NCBI RefSeq assembly: GCF_030581075.1
Contig: NZ_JAUQSW010000001.1
Location: 248,001-312,000, forward strand
Length of the DNA: 64,000 bases
Direction of reading: 5' to 3'
DNA from: Hymenobacter cheonanensis
GTDB lineage: Bacteria; Bacteroidota; Bacteroidia; Cytophagales; Hymenobacteraceae
Below are positions 25,787 through 35,500 of this stretch, one piece after another. How positions within the stretch are numbered: the first letter of the stretch is position 1; the number at the start of each line of letters is the position of its first letter. The translations under genes and the position numbers were made by a program. Under the pieces are notes generated by a model, which saw nothing but the letters and a program-made list of their open reading frames with translations, was not told the origin of the DNA and did no database searches.

Positions 25787-27802
25787 ATGGCACAACTGGC
25801 CCCTTACCATACCCCCGGCGTAACCATCGTCGAGCAAAATGCTTTTCCCGATTCGGTAGTAGAAGTCGCCACGGCCATCCCAGCGTTTGTCGGGTACACG
25901 GAGAAAGCGTCTTACAAAGGCAAGCCCCTGGCAAACGTGCCGACCCGGGTCGAGTCGCTCCAGGACTTTGTGAATAAGTTTGGGGGAAAGTTTACCCAGG
26001 TGTTCGACTTGGTGCTGGATGTGGTGGGGAGCGACTTGCAGGCCGGCACCCTGACGGGCGGCACCCTCGCCGTAACTTCTGCCACGGGCACGACGACTGC
26101 CGACATCACGGGAGGCAGCTTTACGGGGGCTACGTATGCGTCGCCCACCGGCACGCCCGTTACCGGGGCCTTGACGGGAGCGGCTTTGCAAGGAGCCACA
26201 GTCACGATAGCGATTACGGGCAAGCTTACAGCCGGCCAAAACGGAACTACTGATATTACGGGAAATGATATCACGGCCGGCACCCTGACGGGCGGCACCC
26301 TCGCCAATATTGCCGTACAGGGCTCGACGGTTACGGCTGACCTCACGGGCGGCACCATCACGGGGGCTAGCTACACGCCCAGTGGTGGCCAGCCCGTTAC
26401 CGGGGCTACTGTAACAGCGGCTGCCCTCACAGGAGCCCCCGTAGTAATTGCTATTCAGAAAGGCACCTTCACGGCCGGAACAGTTGCGAGCGACCCTGCG
26501 GCGTTGCCGGCGGTGACCCTGACCTTCGCCTCGGGCCGCACGGCTGCCCTAACTCCACAAGGAACGGGGCTGTTCTACCTCTATAACTCCCTCCAGCTGT
26601 TTTACCAGAATGGCGGCGGCCCCTGCTACATCGTCTCGATTGGTGGGTACGATGCTACGCCTACCATTAAGGCTTTTGAAGACGGCATCGACCTGCTGGA
26701 GCCCGAGCAAGACCCCACGATGCTGCTCTGCCCGGATGCGCTTAGGCTTACGAGCGACGACTATACTTCCGTCATGCAGCATATGCTCCAGCATTGTGCG
26801 GATGTGCAAAAGCGGGTAGCCTTGTTGGATGTGTACGGGGGAGATGGCCCCGGCAGCCTCCCTACGCTGGATGATATTGATACCTTTCGGACTAATGTGG
26901 GAGTAGACTACCTGAACTACGGCATTACTTATTTCCCTTGGGTAAACACGACGGTTGTTGAAGCTACTGATTTGTCATTCCGAAATCTGACGCCCAATGC
27001 CTTGGCTGCCCTGGCTAGCCTGGTACCTCCGCCTAAGCCAGCCACCAATGCCCCGCTGCCCGCCATCCTTTTCGGTACTGCGACCACGCCGCCGGCCTCA
27101 CCGTCGCAGGACCCCGAAGCCCAAGCGAAGGCGGTCGCGGCCGACCTGGCCCTCAATAACAAGCTCAAGGCTATTTCGCCGGAATACAAGCTGACGCTGG
27201 ACACCATGGCGGCCTACCTGGGCACCTTGCCCGTGGCTCCGGCTATGGCCGGCGTGTACACGGCCGTAGACAGCAGCCGGGGCGTGTGGAAGGCGCCGGC
27301 CAACGTAAGCCTGAACGCGGTGATTAAGCCCACCGTCGCCATCAGCGATGCCCAGCAGGCCGGCCTGAACGTGGATGCGATGACGGGCAAATCCATCAAC
27401 GCCATCCGGGCTTTCAAGGGCCTGGGCAACCTGGTGTGGGGCGCCCGCACCCTCGACGGCAACAGCCAGGACTGGCGCTACGTGAACGTGCGCCGCACCA
27501 TGATTATGATTGAGCAGTCGATGAAGCTGGCGGCCCGCAACACCGTGTTCGAGCCTAATGATGCCAACACCTGGGTTACGTTCAAGAGCATGCTTAACAG
27601 CTTCCTGTTCAACCTTTGGAAGCAGGGCGCCCTAGCCGGGGCCAAGCCCGACGATGCCTACAGCGTGCAGGTGGGCCTGGGCACCACCATGACGGCCGAC
27701 GACATCCTCAACGGCATCATGAACGTGACCGTGCTCGTGGCCCTGGTGCGGCCGGCCGAGTTTATCACGCTCACCTTCAAGCAGCAAATGCAGGTTTCTT
27801 AA
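25787..27802 (+). CDS. eCIS contractile sheath protein with inserted repeat domain
   Basis: Sheath subunits polymerise around the tube and contract to drive it through a target membrane. The N-terminus (YHTPGVTIVEQNAFPDSVV, VATAIPAFVGYTEKA) and the long C-terminal half (ALRLTSDDYTSVMQHML, ALLDVYGGDGPGS, SRGVWKAPANVSLNAV, WRYVNVRRTMIMIEQS, VTVLVALVRPAEFITLTF) are typical of Afp2-4/Pvc2-4 and phage sheaths. Residues about 85-240 are an insertion made of two 78-residue repeats rich in T, G and A (AGTLTGGTL, ADITGGSFTGATY, PVTGAxxT). The 671-residue length far exceeds a minimal PVC sheath (about 350). Only one sheath gene is present in this locus, whereas PVC and Afp have several. Confidence 0.92.
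   Translation: MAQLAPYHTPGVTIVEQNAFPDSVVEVATAIPAFVGYTEKASYKGKPLANVPTRVESLQDFVNKFGGKFTQVFDLVLDVVGSDLQAGTLTGGTLAVTSATGTTTADITGGSFTGATYASPTGTPVTGALTGAALQGATVTIAITGKLTAGQNGTTDITGNDITAGTLTGGTLANIAVQGSTVTADLTGGTITGASYTPSGGQPVTGATVTAAALTGAPVVIAIQKGTFTAGTVASDPAALPAVTLTFASGRTAALTPQGTGLFYLYNSLQLFYQNGGGPCYIVSIGGYDATPTIKAFEDGIDLLEPEQDPTMLLCPDALRLTSDDYTSVMQHMLQHCADVQKRVALLDVYGGDGPGSLPTLDDIDTFRTNVGVDYLNYGITYFPWVNTTVVEATDLSFRNLTPNALAALASLVPPPKPATNAPLPAILFGTATTPPASPSQDPEAQAKAVAADLALNNKLKAISPEYKLTLDTMAAYLGTLPVAPAMAGVYTAVDSSRGVWKAPANVSLNAVIKPTVAISDAQQAGLNVDAMTGKSINAIRAFKGLGNLVWGARTLDGNSQDWRYVNVRRTMIMIEQSMKLAARNTVFEPNDANTWVTFKSMLNSFLFNLWKQGALAGAKPDDAYSVQVGLGTTMTADDILNGIMNVTVLVALVRPAEFITLTFKQQMQVS
26041..26305 (+). 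repeat. Intragenic direct repeat in the sheath gene, period 234 bp
   Basis: A 31-base word, starting GGCCGGCACCCTGACGGGCG, occurs identically at 26041-26071 and 26275-26305, exactly 234 bases (78 codons) apart. The intervening protein sequence repeats with clear divergence, so the exact DNA identity at the repeat start may reflect recent duplication or gene conversion. Confidence 0.8.
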
Positions 27803-27850
27803 TCACGCTTCGGCTTACGCTCTACTTTTTACCTTTTTTCTTTCCTTATC

Positions 27851-28315
27851 ATGGCAGACGACGGCAGCGCCCAAAGCCCCAATATCTGGCCTCTACCTAA
27901 GTTTTACTTTCAGGTAGACGGCCTCGGCGGGGGCATCGGCAACTATTTTCACGAAGTGAGCGGCCTGGATACCGAAACCCAGGTGATAGAATACCGCCAC
28001 GGCAATAGCAAGGAGTTTTCGCCCATTAAGATGCCGGGCCTGAAAAAGGTGGGCAACGTGACGCTGAAAAAGGGTGTGTTTGCCAAGGACAACAAGTTCT
28101 GGGCCTGGTACAACACCACGAAGATGAACACCATCCAGCGTCAGACCATCGTTATCAAGCTGCTGGACGAATCGGGCGCCCCCACCATGACCTGGACGCT
28201 CACCAACGCCTGGCCCACCAAGATTCAGGGTACCGACCTCAAAGCCGACGGCAACGAGGTGGCCATCGAAACCATTGAGGTGGCCTACGAAACCCTGTCC
28301 ATCGCCAACGGCTAG
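27851..28315 (+). CDS. eCIS inner tube protein (gp19/Hcp-like, Afp1/Pvc1)
   Basis: The 154-residue protein has the T4 gp19-like tube fold: FYFQVDGLGGGIGNYFHEVSGLDTE, VIEYRHGNSKEFSPIKMPGLKK, NVTLKKGVFAKDNKFWAWYN, LTNAWPTKIQG and NEVAIETIEVAYETL. Hexamers of this protein stack to form the rigid lumen of the injector. It follows the sheath gene by 48 bp and is separated from the second tube gene by two bases. Confidence 0.93.
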   Translation: MADDGSAQSPNIWPLPKFYFQVDGLGGGIGNYFHEVSGLDTETQVIEYRHGNSKEFSPIKMPGLKKVGNVTLKKGVFAKDNKFWAWYNTTKMNTIQRQTIVIKLLDESGAPTMTWTLTNAWPTKIQGTDLKADGNEVAIETIEVAYETLSIANG

Positions 28316-28317
28316 GC

Positions 28318-28770
28318 ATGGCGCAGGAGTACTACCCCCCGCCCGGGTTCCACTTTCAGCTCCAGTTTGCGGGCATCTCCTCCGGCCTGGACAATTCGTT
28401 CCAGGAAGCGGCGGGCCTGGCAGCGGAGTGGGAGCTGGAGGAAATCCGGGAGGGGGGCCAGAACCTGTACAAGCACCGGCTGCCCACCGTGATAAAATAC
28501 AGCAACCTGGTGCTGCGGCGCGGCTTCGTGAGCAGCAACTCGGCGCTGGCCACCTGGTGCACCGACACGCTGGCGACCGACTTTACCAAGCCCATCCAGC
28601 CCCGCACCGTGCAGCTGAGCCTGCTCAACGGCGGCGGCACGCCGCTGGCCAGCTGGTCGTTTCTGGAGGCCTGGCCGGTGAAGTGGAGTATGTCCGACTT
28701 CAAGTCGCAGGAAAACGCCCTGGCCATTGAAACCCTCGAATTTGCTTTTGCTACCTTCCAGCGGGTCTAA
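28318..28770 (+). CDS. eCIS tube-initiator protein (gp19-like, Afp5/Pvc5)
   Basis: This 150-residue paralogue of the tube protein keeps the fold (FHFQLQFAGISSGLDNSFQEAAGLAAE, KYSNLVLRRGFVSSNSALATW, FLEAWPVKW, ENALAIETLEFAFATFQ). It diverges in surface positions and starts MAQEYYPPPG, as Afp5/Pvc5 proteins do. In PVC and Afp, Pvc5-type rings sit at the tube base and link the spike/hub to the main tube. Gene order (tube, tube-initiator, DUF5908, LysM) is the standard eCIS order. Confidence 0.88.
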   Translation: MAQEYYPPPGFHFQLQFAGISSGLDNSFQEAAGLAAEWELEEIREGGQNLYKHRLPTVIKYSNLVLRRGFVSSNSALATWCTDTLATDFTKPIQPRTVQLSLLNGGGTPLASWSFLEAWPVKWSMSDFKSQENALAIETLEFAFATFQRV

Positions 28771-28782
28771 CTTCACCACTTC

Positions 28783-28968
28783 ATGCCCATCGAAATCCGG
28801 GAATTGCTCATTAAAGTAACCGTGCTCGACGACGCGCCCGCGCGCGCCGTGCCGCCAGCCCCACCGGCTGCGCTGGCCGGCGAGGCGCTCCGGCAGTTTC
28901 AGCAAGACCTGACCCAAACCTGCGTGCGCCAGGTGCTGGCCGAGTTGCAGCGGCGGCGCGAACGCTAA
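28783..28968 (+). CDS. DUF5908 small eCIS protein (Afp6/Pvc6-like position)
   Basis: At 61 residues it opens with MPIEIRELLIKVTV, the hallmark of DUF5908, followed by an Ala/Pro linker and a charged C-terminal helix (QQDLTQTCVRQVLAELQRRRER). Genes of this family lie between the tube and LysM baseplate genes in eCIS loci. The structural role is not established. It is 12 bp after the tube-initiator gene and 13 bp before the next. Confidence 0.85.
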   Translation: MPIEIRELLIKVTVLDDAPARAVPPAPPAALAGEALRQFQQDLTQTCVRQVLAELQRRRER

Positions 28969-28981
28969 TTGCTTCTTTTCC

Positions 28982-29644
28982 ATGTCGCTCCTAAAAATGT
29001 CGCTGCAGGCCTACGCCGATGCCCAGTTTACGCAGGCAGCGGGCAGCCCGTACACCGTATTTCTCAACCCGGAATCGTTCGTGCACAAGAGCGAGAACTC
29101 GTACGACACGCCCCACCCGCCGGGGAGCGCCGGCGATACCCCGCGCTTCAACTATGCCAGCCAGGGCAACCTGGATTTCAGCCTGCTGCTGGATGGCACC
29201 CGGCCCATCGACGGCAAGCTGGTGGAAGTGAGCAAGGAAATAGCGGCGCTCAGGAACCTGGCCTTTGCCTACCACGGCGAGGTGCGCAGCCCCTACTACG
29301 TGGAGGTGACCTGGGGCGACTTTCTGTTTAAGGGCCGCCTCACCACGTTCAACGTCAACTACTCGCTTTTTCGGCCCGATGGCACGCCGGTGCGTGCCAA
29401 AGTTGACCTGGCCTTCGTCAGCTTCACCGATACCAAAACGCTGGCCCTGCTGGCGGGCTCCCAGCAGGGCGACTCCTCGCTGCGGCGCTACCTGGTGAAA
29501 GCCGGCGATACCTTGCCCCAGCTCTGCCACGCCATCTACGGCGATGCCAGCCACTACCTGCAAGTGGCCAAGCTCAACAAGCTGGTGCATTTCAGCAAGC
29601 TGGTGGAGGGCACCGTCATTCACTTCCCGCACCTGCACCTGTAA
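28982..29644 (+). CDS. eCIS baseplate/tube junction protein with LysM domain (Afp7/Pvc7)
   Basis: The 220-residue protein has an N-terminal contractile-injection tube-like domain (YTVFLNPESFVHKSENSY, GNLDFSLLLDGTRPIDGK, VEVTWGDFLFKGRLTTFNVNYSLF) and a C-terminal LysM-type module from about residue 170 (LVKAGDTLPQLCHAIYGDA, LAKLNKLV-like helix, GTVIHFPHLHL). In Afp/PVC and T4-like phages the equivalent (gp53-like) joins tube to baseplate. Here the LysM is structural rather than wall binding, by family knowledge. Confidence 0.9.
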   Translation: MSLLKMSLQAYADAQFTQAAGSPYTVFLNPESFVHKSENSYDTPHPPGSAGDTPRFNYASQGNLDFSLLLDGTRPIDGKLVEVSKEIAALRNLAFAYHGEVRSPYYVEVTWGDFLFKGRLTTFNVNYSLFRPDGTPVRAKVDLAFVSFTDTKTLALLAGSQQGDSSLRRYLVKAGDTLPQLCHAIYGDASHYLQVAKLNKLVHFSKLVEGTVIHFPHLHL

Positions 29645-29659
29645 CACGGGTCGTTATTC

Positions 29660-31723
29660 ATGGCAAGTTTTCCTCTACTAGCCAGTGGCCTGGTGTCGTT
29701 CAGCGTGCGGACCGATGGCGAGGAGCTGGTGGGCCCGGCCAGCATCTACCGCATTCTCTCGATTACTGTTGATAAGGGCCTCAACACCATCAGCACGGCC
29801 ACGCTCACGCTCATTGACGGCGACCCTGCTACCGGCGCTTTTCCGGTATGCGACGCCGATACCTTCAGGCCCGGCACTGCCATCGATATTTCGGCGGGGT
29901 ATGACAACAACTATGACTTGCTTTTTCGGGGGCTCGTGGTGGGCATCGCGGTGTCTTCGCAGGGGGCGCAGGGCATCCAGCTGACGGTGTCGTGCAAGGA
30001 TGAGGCCGTCAAAATGACGGGCAGCCGGGTGGTCATGCCCTTCAGCAATCAAACCACGAGCGATACGCTGACGCAGATAATCGGTACCTACGCCAACCTG
30101 AGCGCCACTATTGCCGCTACCAGCGAGGTGCAGGAAAACCTGGTGCAGTACAACCGCACCGACTGGGACTTTGTCGTGACCCAGGCGGAGGCCAACGGCC
30201 AGGTCGTCATCAACGACAATGGGCAGCTGACCACAGTGCAGCTTTCCACCTCGGACGACGATGCCCTGGCGCTGGTGTACGGCGACAACGTGTACAGCTT
30301 TTCGCTGGATATGGATGCCCGCACCCAGTTCAAAACGGTGCAGGCCCAGTCGTGGTCGGCCGCCTTGCAGCAGGACATCACGGTCACGGCCGAACCGCCC
30401 GACCTGGAAACGCTGGGCAACCTCGACCCCGGGCAGCTAGCCGAGGCCCTGAGCCAGGAGGCGTATGTCATTCGCACGGCGGCCGACGTTGACGAGGAGT
30501 CGCTCCAGACCATTGCCAACGCCTACCTGGCCAAGCGGATGCTTGCCATGGTAAAAGGCAGCGTGGAAATGCAGGGCAGTAGCGCGGTGCTGCCCGGCAG
30601 CATGGTGCGGCTCGACCGGATTGGGGCCCGGTTTAGCGGGCGGGCCCTGGTGTCGAAGGTGACCCACACCATTGCGGGCGGCGACTGGAAAACCCAGCTC
30701 TCGCTAGGCACCGACGAGCAGCCGTTTGCCGAGCGCCACCCCGACGTGGTGCCGCCCGTGGGGGCCAACAGCGTTGCCTCGGGCGTGCAGGGCCTGTACG
30801 CCGGGGTAGTGAAAGCCTTGCAGCCCAGTGCCGCCGCCGCGGCCGAAGCCGCCCAGGCCGTGGAAGAGGCGGAAGAGCTAAAAGACCAGGCAGCAGCGCT
30901 CAAGGAAGCCGTGGCAGAAGCTAAAACGGCCGCCGCCGCCGCCGCCGATGCCGGCCCCATGGCCCAGGCCCTGGCCGTGGCGGAGGTGGCCGAAGCCGCC
31001 CTGCCCCACGGGGCCGAAGCCGCCGAGGCCGAAGAAGAGGGGGAAGAAAAAGCCGAAGCGGCCGAAGGAAAGATTGTGGCTTCGAACCGCAGCACGGACA
31101 ACAAGGGCGACTTCCAGGTGCAGGTGCAGGTGGCGGCCCTCAACAACGCCGTGCTGTGGGCCCGGCTAGGCCAACCCTCGGCCTCAAGCGGCGGGGGCAT
31201 GTATTTCTACCCGGAAGTGGGCGACGAGGTAGTGCTGGGCTTTTTGGGCGATGACATCCGCGCCCCCGTCATCCTGGGGTCGCTTTACAGCAAGGAGCGC
31301 TCGCCCGCCTACGTAACCGAAGCGGCCAACAACATCAAGGCCATCGTTACGCGCAGCAAGCTCACGCTGGAATTTGATGAGCAGAAAGGCGGCATCACCT
31401 TGAAGACGCCCAAGAATAATCATTTGATTATCAGCGACACGGCCGCCGGCATCGTGCTCAAAGACCAGCAGGGCAATACCATTACGCTCTCGGATAATGG
31501 CATTGACCTGGTAAGCAAATCCAACATCACCATCACGGCCGATGAGAGCATTAGTCTGGGCGCTAAAATGGTCACCATCAACGGCAGTGCCGCAGTGGGG
31601 CTGAAAGGCCTCGACATCAGCGCGGATGCCACGGGCATCCTTTCCCTCACCAGCAACGCCGCCTCTACCCTATCGTCTACGGCCGAAACCGTAGTGAAAG
31701 GCATCCTGGTGCGCATCAATTAA
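29660..31723 (+). CDS. eCIS VgrG-like central spike (Afp8/Pvc8)
   Basis: The trimeric spike at the tip of the tube, 687 residues. Residues about 1-340 form the gpD/gp27-like hub (FSVRTDGEELVGPASIYRILSI, LTVSCKDEAVKMTGSRVV, VKGSVEMQGSSAVLPGSMVRL, VSKVTHTIAGGDWKT). Residues about 387-472 are an Ala/Glu-rich, predicted coiled insertion. The gp5-like OB fold follows (DFQVQVQVAALNNAVLWARLG, YPEVGDEVVLGFLGDD, VILGSLYS). The C-terminus is a beta-helix of short repeating strands (ITLSDNGIDL, NITITADESISL). There is no lysozyme domain. The PAAR tip gene follows 29 bp later. Confidence 0.92.
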   Translation: MASFPLLASGLVSFSVRTDGEELVGPASIYRILSITVDKGLNTISTATLTLIDGDPATGAFPVCDADTFRPGTAIDISAGYDNNYDLLFRGLVVGIAVSSQGAQGIQLTVSCKDEAVKMTGSRVVMPFSNQTTSDTLTQIIGTYANLSATIAATSEVQENLVQYNRTDWDFVVTQAEANGQVVINDNGQLTTVQLSTSDDDALALVYGDNVYSFSLDMDARTQFKTVQAQSWSAALQQDITVTAEPPDLETLGNLDPGQLAEALSQEAYVIRTAADVDEESLQTIANAYLAKRMLAMVKGSVEMQGSSAVLPGSMVRLDRIGARFSGRALVSKVTHTIAGGDWKTQLSLGTDEQPFAERHPDVVPPVGANSVASGVQGLYAGVVKALQPSAAAAAEAAQAVEEAEELKDQAAALKEAVAEAKTAAAAAADAGPMAQALAVAEVAEAALPHGAEAAEAEEEGEEKAEAAEGKIVASNRSTDNKGDFQVQVQVAALNNAVLWARLGQPSASSGGGMYFYPEVGDEVVLGFLGDDIRAPVILGSLYSKERSPAYVTEAANNIKAIVTRSKLTLEFDEQKGGITLKTPKNNHLIISDTAAGIVLKDQQGNTITLSDNGIDLVSKSNITITADESISLGAKMVTINGSAAVGLKGLDISADATGILSLTSNAASTLSSTAETVVKGILVRIN

Positions 31724-31752
31724 TTTACGTCACTCCCTAGCTTATCCTTGCC

Positions 31753-32055
31753 ATGCCCCCTGCCGCCCGAGTCGGAGACTTGCACATCTGCCCGCTGGAA
31801 ACTCCGGGCCCCGTCCCCATTCCCCACGTGGGCGGCCCTATCCTGGGCCCGGGCGTGCCCACGGTGCTGATTGGGGGCCTGCCGGCGGCCGTGGCCGACA
31901 ACGAAGCGTTTTGCCTCGCCCCGGAGCCGGACATGCTGGAGCAAGGCTCGCTGACGGTGTGGATTGGCGGCCTGCCGGCGGCGCGCATGGGTGATGCCAC
32001 GGCGCACGGGGGCGAGATTGTGATGGGCTTGCCCACGGTATTGATTGGGGGCTAG
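31753..32055 (+). CDS. PAAR-domain spike tip protein (Afp10/Pvc10)
   Basis: The 100-residue protein is a single PAAR domain: AARVGDLHICPLETPGPVPIPHVGGPI, GPGVPTVLIGGLPAAVADNEAFC, TVWIGGLPAARMGDATAHGGEIVMG, PTVLIGG. The repeated IGGLPAA and the His/Cys residues that bind the tip metal are present. PAAR caps the VgrG-like spike and sharpens it. No C-terminal toxin extension is present, so it is only a tip. Confidence 0.93.
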   Translation: MPPAARVGDLHICPLETPGPVPIPHVGGPILGPGVPTVLIGGLPAAVADNEAFCLAPEPDMLEQGSLTVWIGGLPAARMGDATAHGGEIVMGLPTVLIGG

Positions 32056-32065
32056 CCGGGCGGCC

Positions 32066-32497
32066 ATGGACAATTTACTCGCGTCTTCCTTACTGGTGCC
32101 GTTTCTCGGCCAGGGCTGGGCCTTTCCGCCGCAGTTTGACCCCGCTACCAAGGCCCTGGCCCTGGTGAGCGAGGAGCTGGACGTTGAGCAGAGCCTGTAC
32201 ATCCTGTTTCACACCGAGCCCGGCGAGCGCATCATGAACCCGGACTATGGCTGCGCCCTGCGCCAGTTCCTGTTCGAGAATATGGTCCGGACTACCCTTA
32301 CCCGCCTGCAGGAGGTGGTAAATAAGGCTATTCTCCGCTTCGAGCCGCGCATCAAGGCTAGCCCGGTGCAAGTTGATACCGGGCAGCTGGCCGATGGCAT
32401 TCTGCGCCTGCAGCTCACCTACGTCATTCGCGCGACTAACAGCGAGTACAACAAGGTGTTTCCGTTCTACCTGCGCGATGCCCCGGCGCCCGCGTAA
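32066..32497 (+). CDS. gp25-like baseplate wedge protein (Afp9/Pvc9)
   Basis: ATG at 32066 is preferred over a TTG at 32045 that would overlap the PAAR gene. The 143-residue protein matches the GPW/gp25 family: VSEELDVEQSLYILFHTEPGERIMNPDYGC, LRQFLFENMVRTTLTRL, and KAILRFEPRIK. The EPGERIMNPDYG motif is the conserved family signature. gp25 connects sheath to baseplate and starts sheath assembly. Confidence 0.93.
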   Translation: MDNLLASSLLVPFLGQGWAFPPQFDPATKALALVSEELDVEQSLYILFHTEPGERIMNPDYGCALRQFLFENMVRTTLTRLQEVVNKAILRFEPRIKASPVQVDTGQLADGILRLQLTYVIRATNSEYNKVFPFYLRDAPAPA

Positions 32498-32509
32498 CTA
32501 TTCCCTGCC

Positions 32510-35500
32510 ATGCCATTGCCGCCGCTGACCGCGCCCCGCCCCCCGGAAAAGTGGCGCAAAGGGGGGACTTCCCAGGCCGAGCGGCTGCCCGCCGACCTGC
32601 TGCCCGAACACCTGAAACTAGATGCCCGGACGCTACCCGAGCTTCTGGCCTACCTGGCCCACTTCTCCGAAAAGGTGCAGTTTTACACCGAGCCCAATGC
32701 CCCGGCCGCGGGCACCTGGGCGCTGGCCCGGCACCGGGGGCTGCTGCTACTGGCCGTGGTAGCGGCCCACCCGGGCGGTGGGCCGGCGGCCGAAGCCCAG
32801 CTGCAGCCCCTGCACGACCCCGCCGCCACTGCCGCCCAGCGGCAGCAGGCCCTGCCGCAGCTACTAGAGCTGCTGCACGAGCAGGCCAGCACCCTGCACG
32901 AGTGGTACACCAGCTGGCTAGCCTGGGTAGCTGGCGCCCGGCAGCCCGACCTGCAAGGCCTGCTGGCCGCTAGCGTGGCGGCGGTAGCGCCGGCCTTGCG
33001 CCGGGGGGCCCACTTCGAGCGCCTACTGGCCCAGCAAAGTACTGCGGCGCCGCCGCGGGGGCTGGTAGTCGTGGTATTTGGCCGGGGCCGCCGCCTGTTC
33101 CTGGAAGACGTAGCGGAAGCCCTGCTGGAAGCGGAATACCGGGAGTATGCCGAGCAGCTGCGCCGGGAAGAACTGACGCGGGAAGCCATGGTAGCCGCCC
33201 TGGTTGACTTGTACTGGCAACTACAGGCCGCGCTGGTGGCGCTGGCCGAAGCGGCCCGGTCAGCCCTGCCCCACGAGCTTAAGCATCGCCGCGACCACCA
33301 CCCGGAAGAAAGCCTGCTGGTCGCGTTTTTGCAGCTCTATACCCACGCGCAGGCCGAGCTTAACCACATCCCCCAGCGGCACCTGGACTACTACTACCGG
33401 ACGGTGCTACGGGCTACGGGGCGCTTGCCGGTGCCCGACCGCACCTACCTGTCTTTTACGCTCACGCAGGGCGTGGCCCGGCACAAGCTGCCCGCCGGCA
33501 CCCTGGCTACGGTGGGCAAGGATGCTGGCGGGCAACGAATTGTGTTTGCCACTACGGCCGATGCCACCCTCGCCAACTGGAAGGTTGCCGCGCTGGCCAC
33601 GGTGTTCGGCGCGCGCGCGCCAACCCCTACCGGCCCCGGGCCGGTAACGGGCCTCTACGCCTCGCCCCCGGCGGCCGGCCCCCCGGCCCCGGCGCCCTGG
33701 CCGCTGTTTGGGAGCGACCAGCTGCCGCCCGCCGCTCGTGACGGCGGCAACCAGCCCGCCCGGGTCGGCTTTGCCGTGGCCGCCCGCCTGCTGAGCCTGC
33801 AAGCGGGCAGCCGCCGCCTCACGCTCTGCCTTAAAGTCACGGCGGCCAGCCTGGCGCAGTGGCAGCAGGAAATGCAGGCAGCCAGCCCACCGGGCTACGC
33901 CGTTGAGGCACTGGCCACGGCGGCTTTTGAGGCGCAATTGACCGGGCCAGCCGGCTGGCTGCCCCTGGCCGTAGCAGAAGTAAAAATTGATGCGCAGGCG
34001 CATACGCTTACCTGGACGCTGCTGCTCGACCGCGCGCAGCCCGCCGGCGTAGGCTACCTGGCCCAGGTGCACGGCGACGAGCTGGCCACCACCCAGCCCG
34101 TGCTGCGGCTGCTGCTGCGGGCCGGGGCGCCGGCGTATGGGTATTCCAGCTTTGTGCTGCTCCAACCCGTGGCCATTGACTTGCAGGTGATGGTAGAGCA
34201 CCTGCACGACGTGCAGCTGAGCAATCAGGTGGGGCAGCTTGACCCGCGAACTCCGTTTTATCCTTTCGGGTCGAGTGCCCTGCCCGGCGACTACCTGCTG
34301 ATAGGCGTACCGGAACTGCTTCACAAGCACCTGACCCACCTGAGCGTGGCCCTGACCTGGCAAAGCCTGCCACCCGGCGGCTTTGGGCCCTACTACCAGG
34401 GGTATGCGCCAGGCCCCACGGATGACGCGCTCTACCAAGGCTGCGGGTCGCCGCTGGCCGACGACTCCTTTCAGGTAACTACCAGCTACCTGTCGAACTA
34501 CCATTGGCTGGCGTCGGCTCCGCAGCCCCTGTTTCAGGCCGATGCCAGCGGGGAGCCGCTGCGGTCGGTGAGCCTGCTGCGGTGGCCAGAGCCGGCCCGG
34601 CTAACGGCCGCGCCGGAAGGTGCGGCCGGGCTGCTGCGCATCGAGCTTACGGCCCCGGCGGCGGGCTTTGGCTCGGGGCTGTATCCCCAAGCCCTGCGCG
34701 AGGCAGTGCAGTACAATGCCCAATTTTACCTGCCTAATCCTCCTCAAGGACCGCGCCGGCCGCTGCCCCAGCTACCCTACCTACCCAGGCTGTGCGGCCT
34801 TTCGGTAAGCTACCACGCCGAGCAGCCGCTAGCCCCTGGCCTGGATGCGGCGGCTGACCGGCCCGCTTTTTTTCATATCGGGCCCTTTGCGGGCTACGTG
34901 CCCGCCGCTGGGTTGGCGTTGCAGCTACTTCCAGCCTTCGAAAATGGTGAGCTGTTTGTGGGGCTGAGCCCGGAAGCGGCGGGGCAGCCCGTGCAGCTGG
35001 TATTCGACCTAACTATTCGCAGCCTGCCGGAGTCGGCCCAGTTGCCAGCTCCCAGCTGGGCCTACCTGCGCAACGACCAGTGGGTACCCATTGAGCAGGC
35101 GCCGGGGGCCGAAGTATCGTTACCGGGCTTTGGCAATAGCTGTAGCGTTGCGGTTAATTTGCCGGCTCTTCCGAACACGCACCAAACGCGCATGCCGGCC
35201 GGCCTGTGGTGGCTGCGGGCCACGGTGGGCAGCGGGGCCGCCTCCTTCGGCCGGGTGCGGGCCATGCATTCGCAGCTGGTACCAGCCGTGCGCACCGCGC
35301 CGCGGCCCGGCCCGGCGGCTACTGCCCAGCCGGTGGTGCCGGCGCACGCCCCCACCCGCCTGCTTACGCCGCACCCGGCCATTGTGGCGGTGGCGCATCC
35401 GCACCCGTCGTTTGGCGGCCAGGCGGCCGAGTCCCAATCGGCCTACTACAGCCGGGTGAGCGAGCGGCTCCGGCATCGGGGCCGGGCCCTAACGCCCTGG

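Noticed and set aside
31753..32055. PAAR protein as a toxin carrier
   Set aside because: The protein ends after the PAAR fold, with no C-terminal extension, so it is only a spike tip.
32683..34504. Frames on the minus strand within the Afp11-like gene
   Set aside because: They are shadows, with compositions biased to Arg, Gly and Gln and no domain content.
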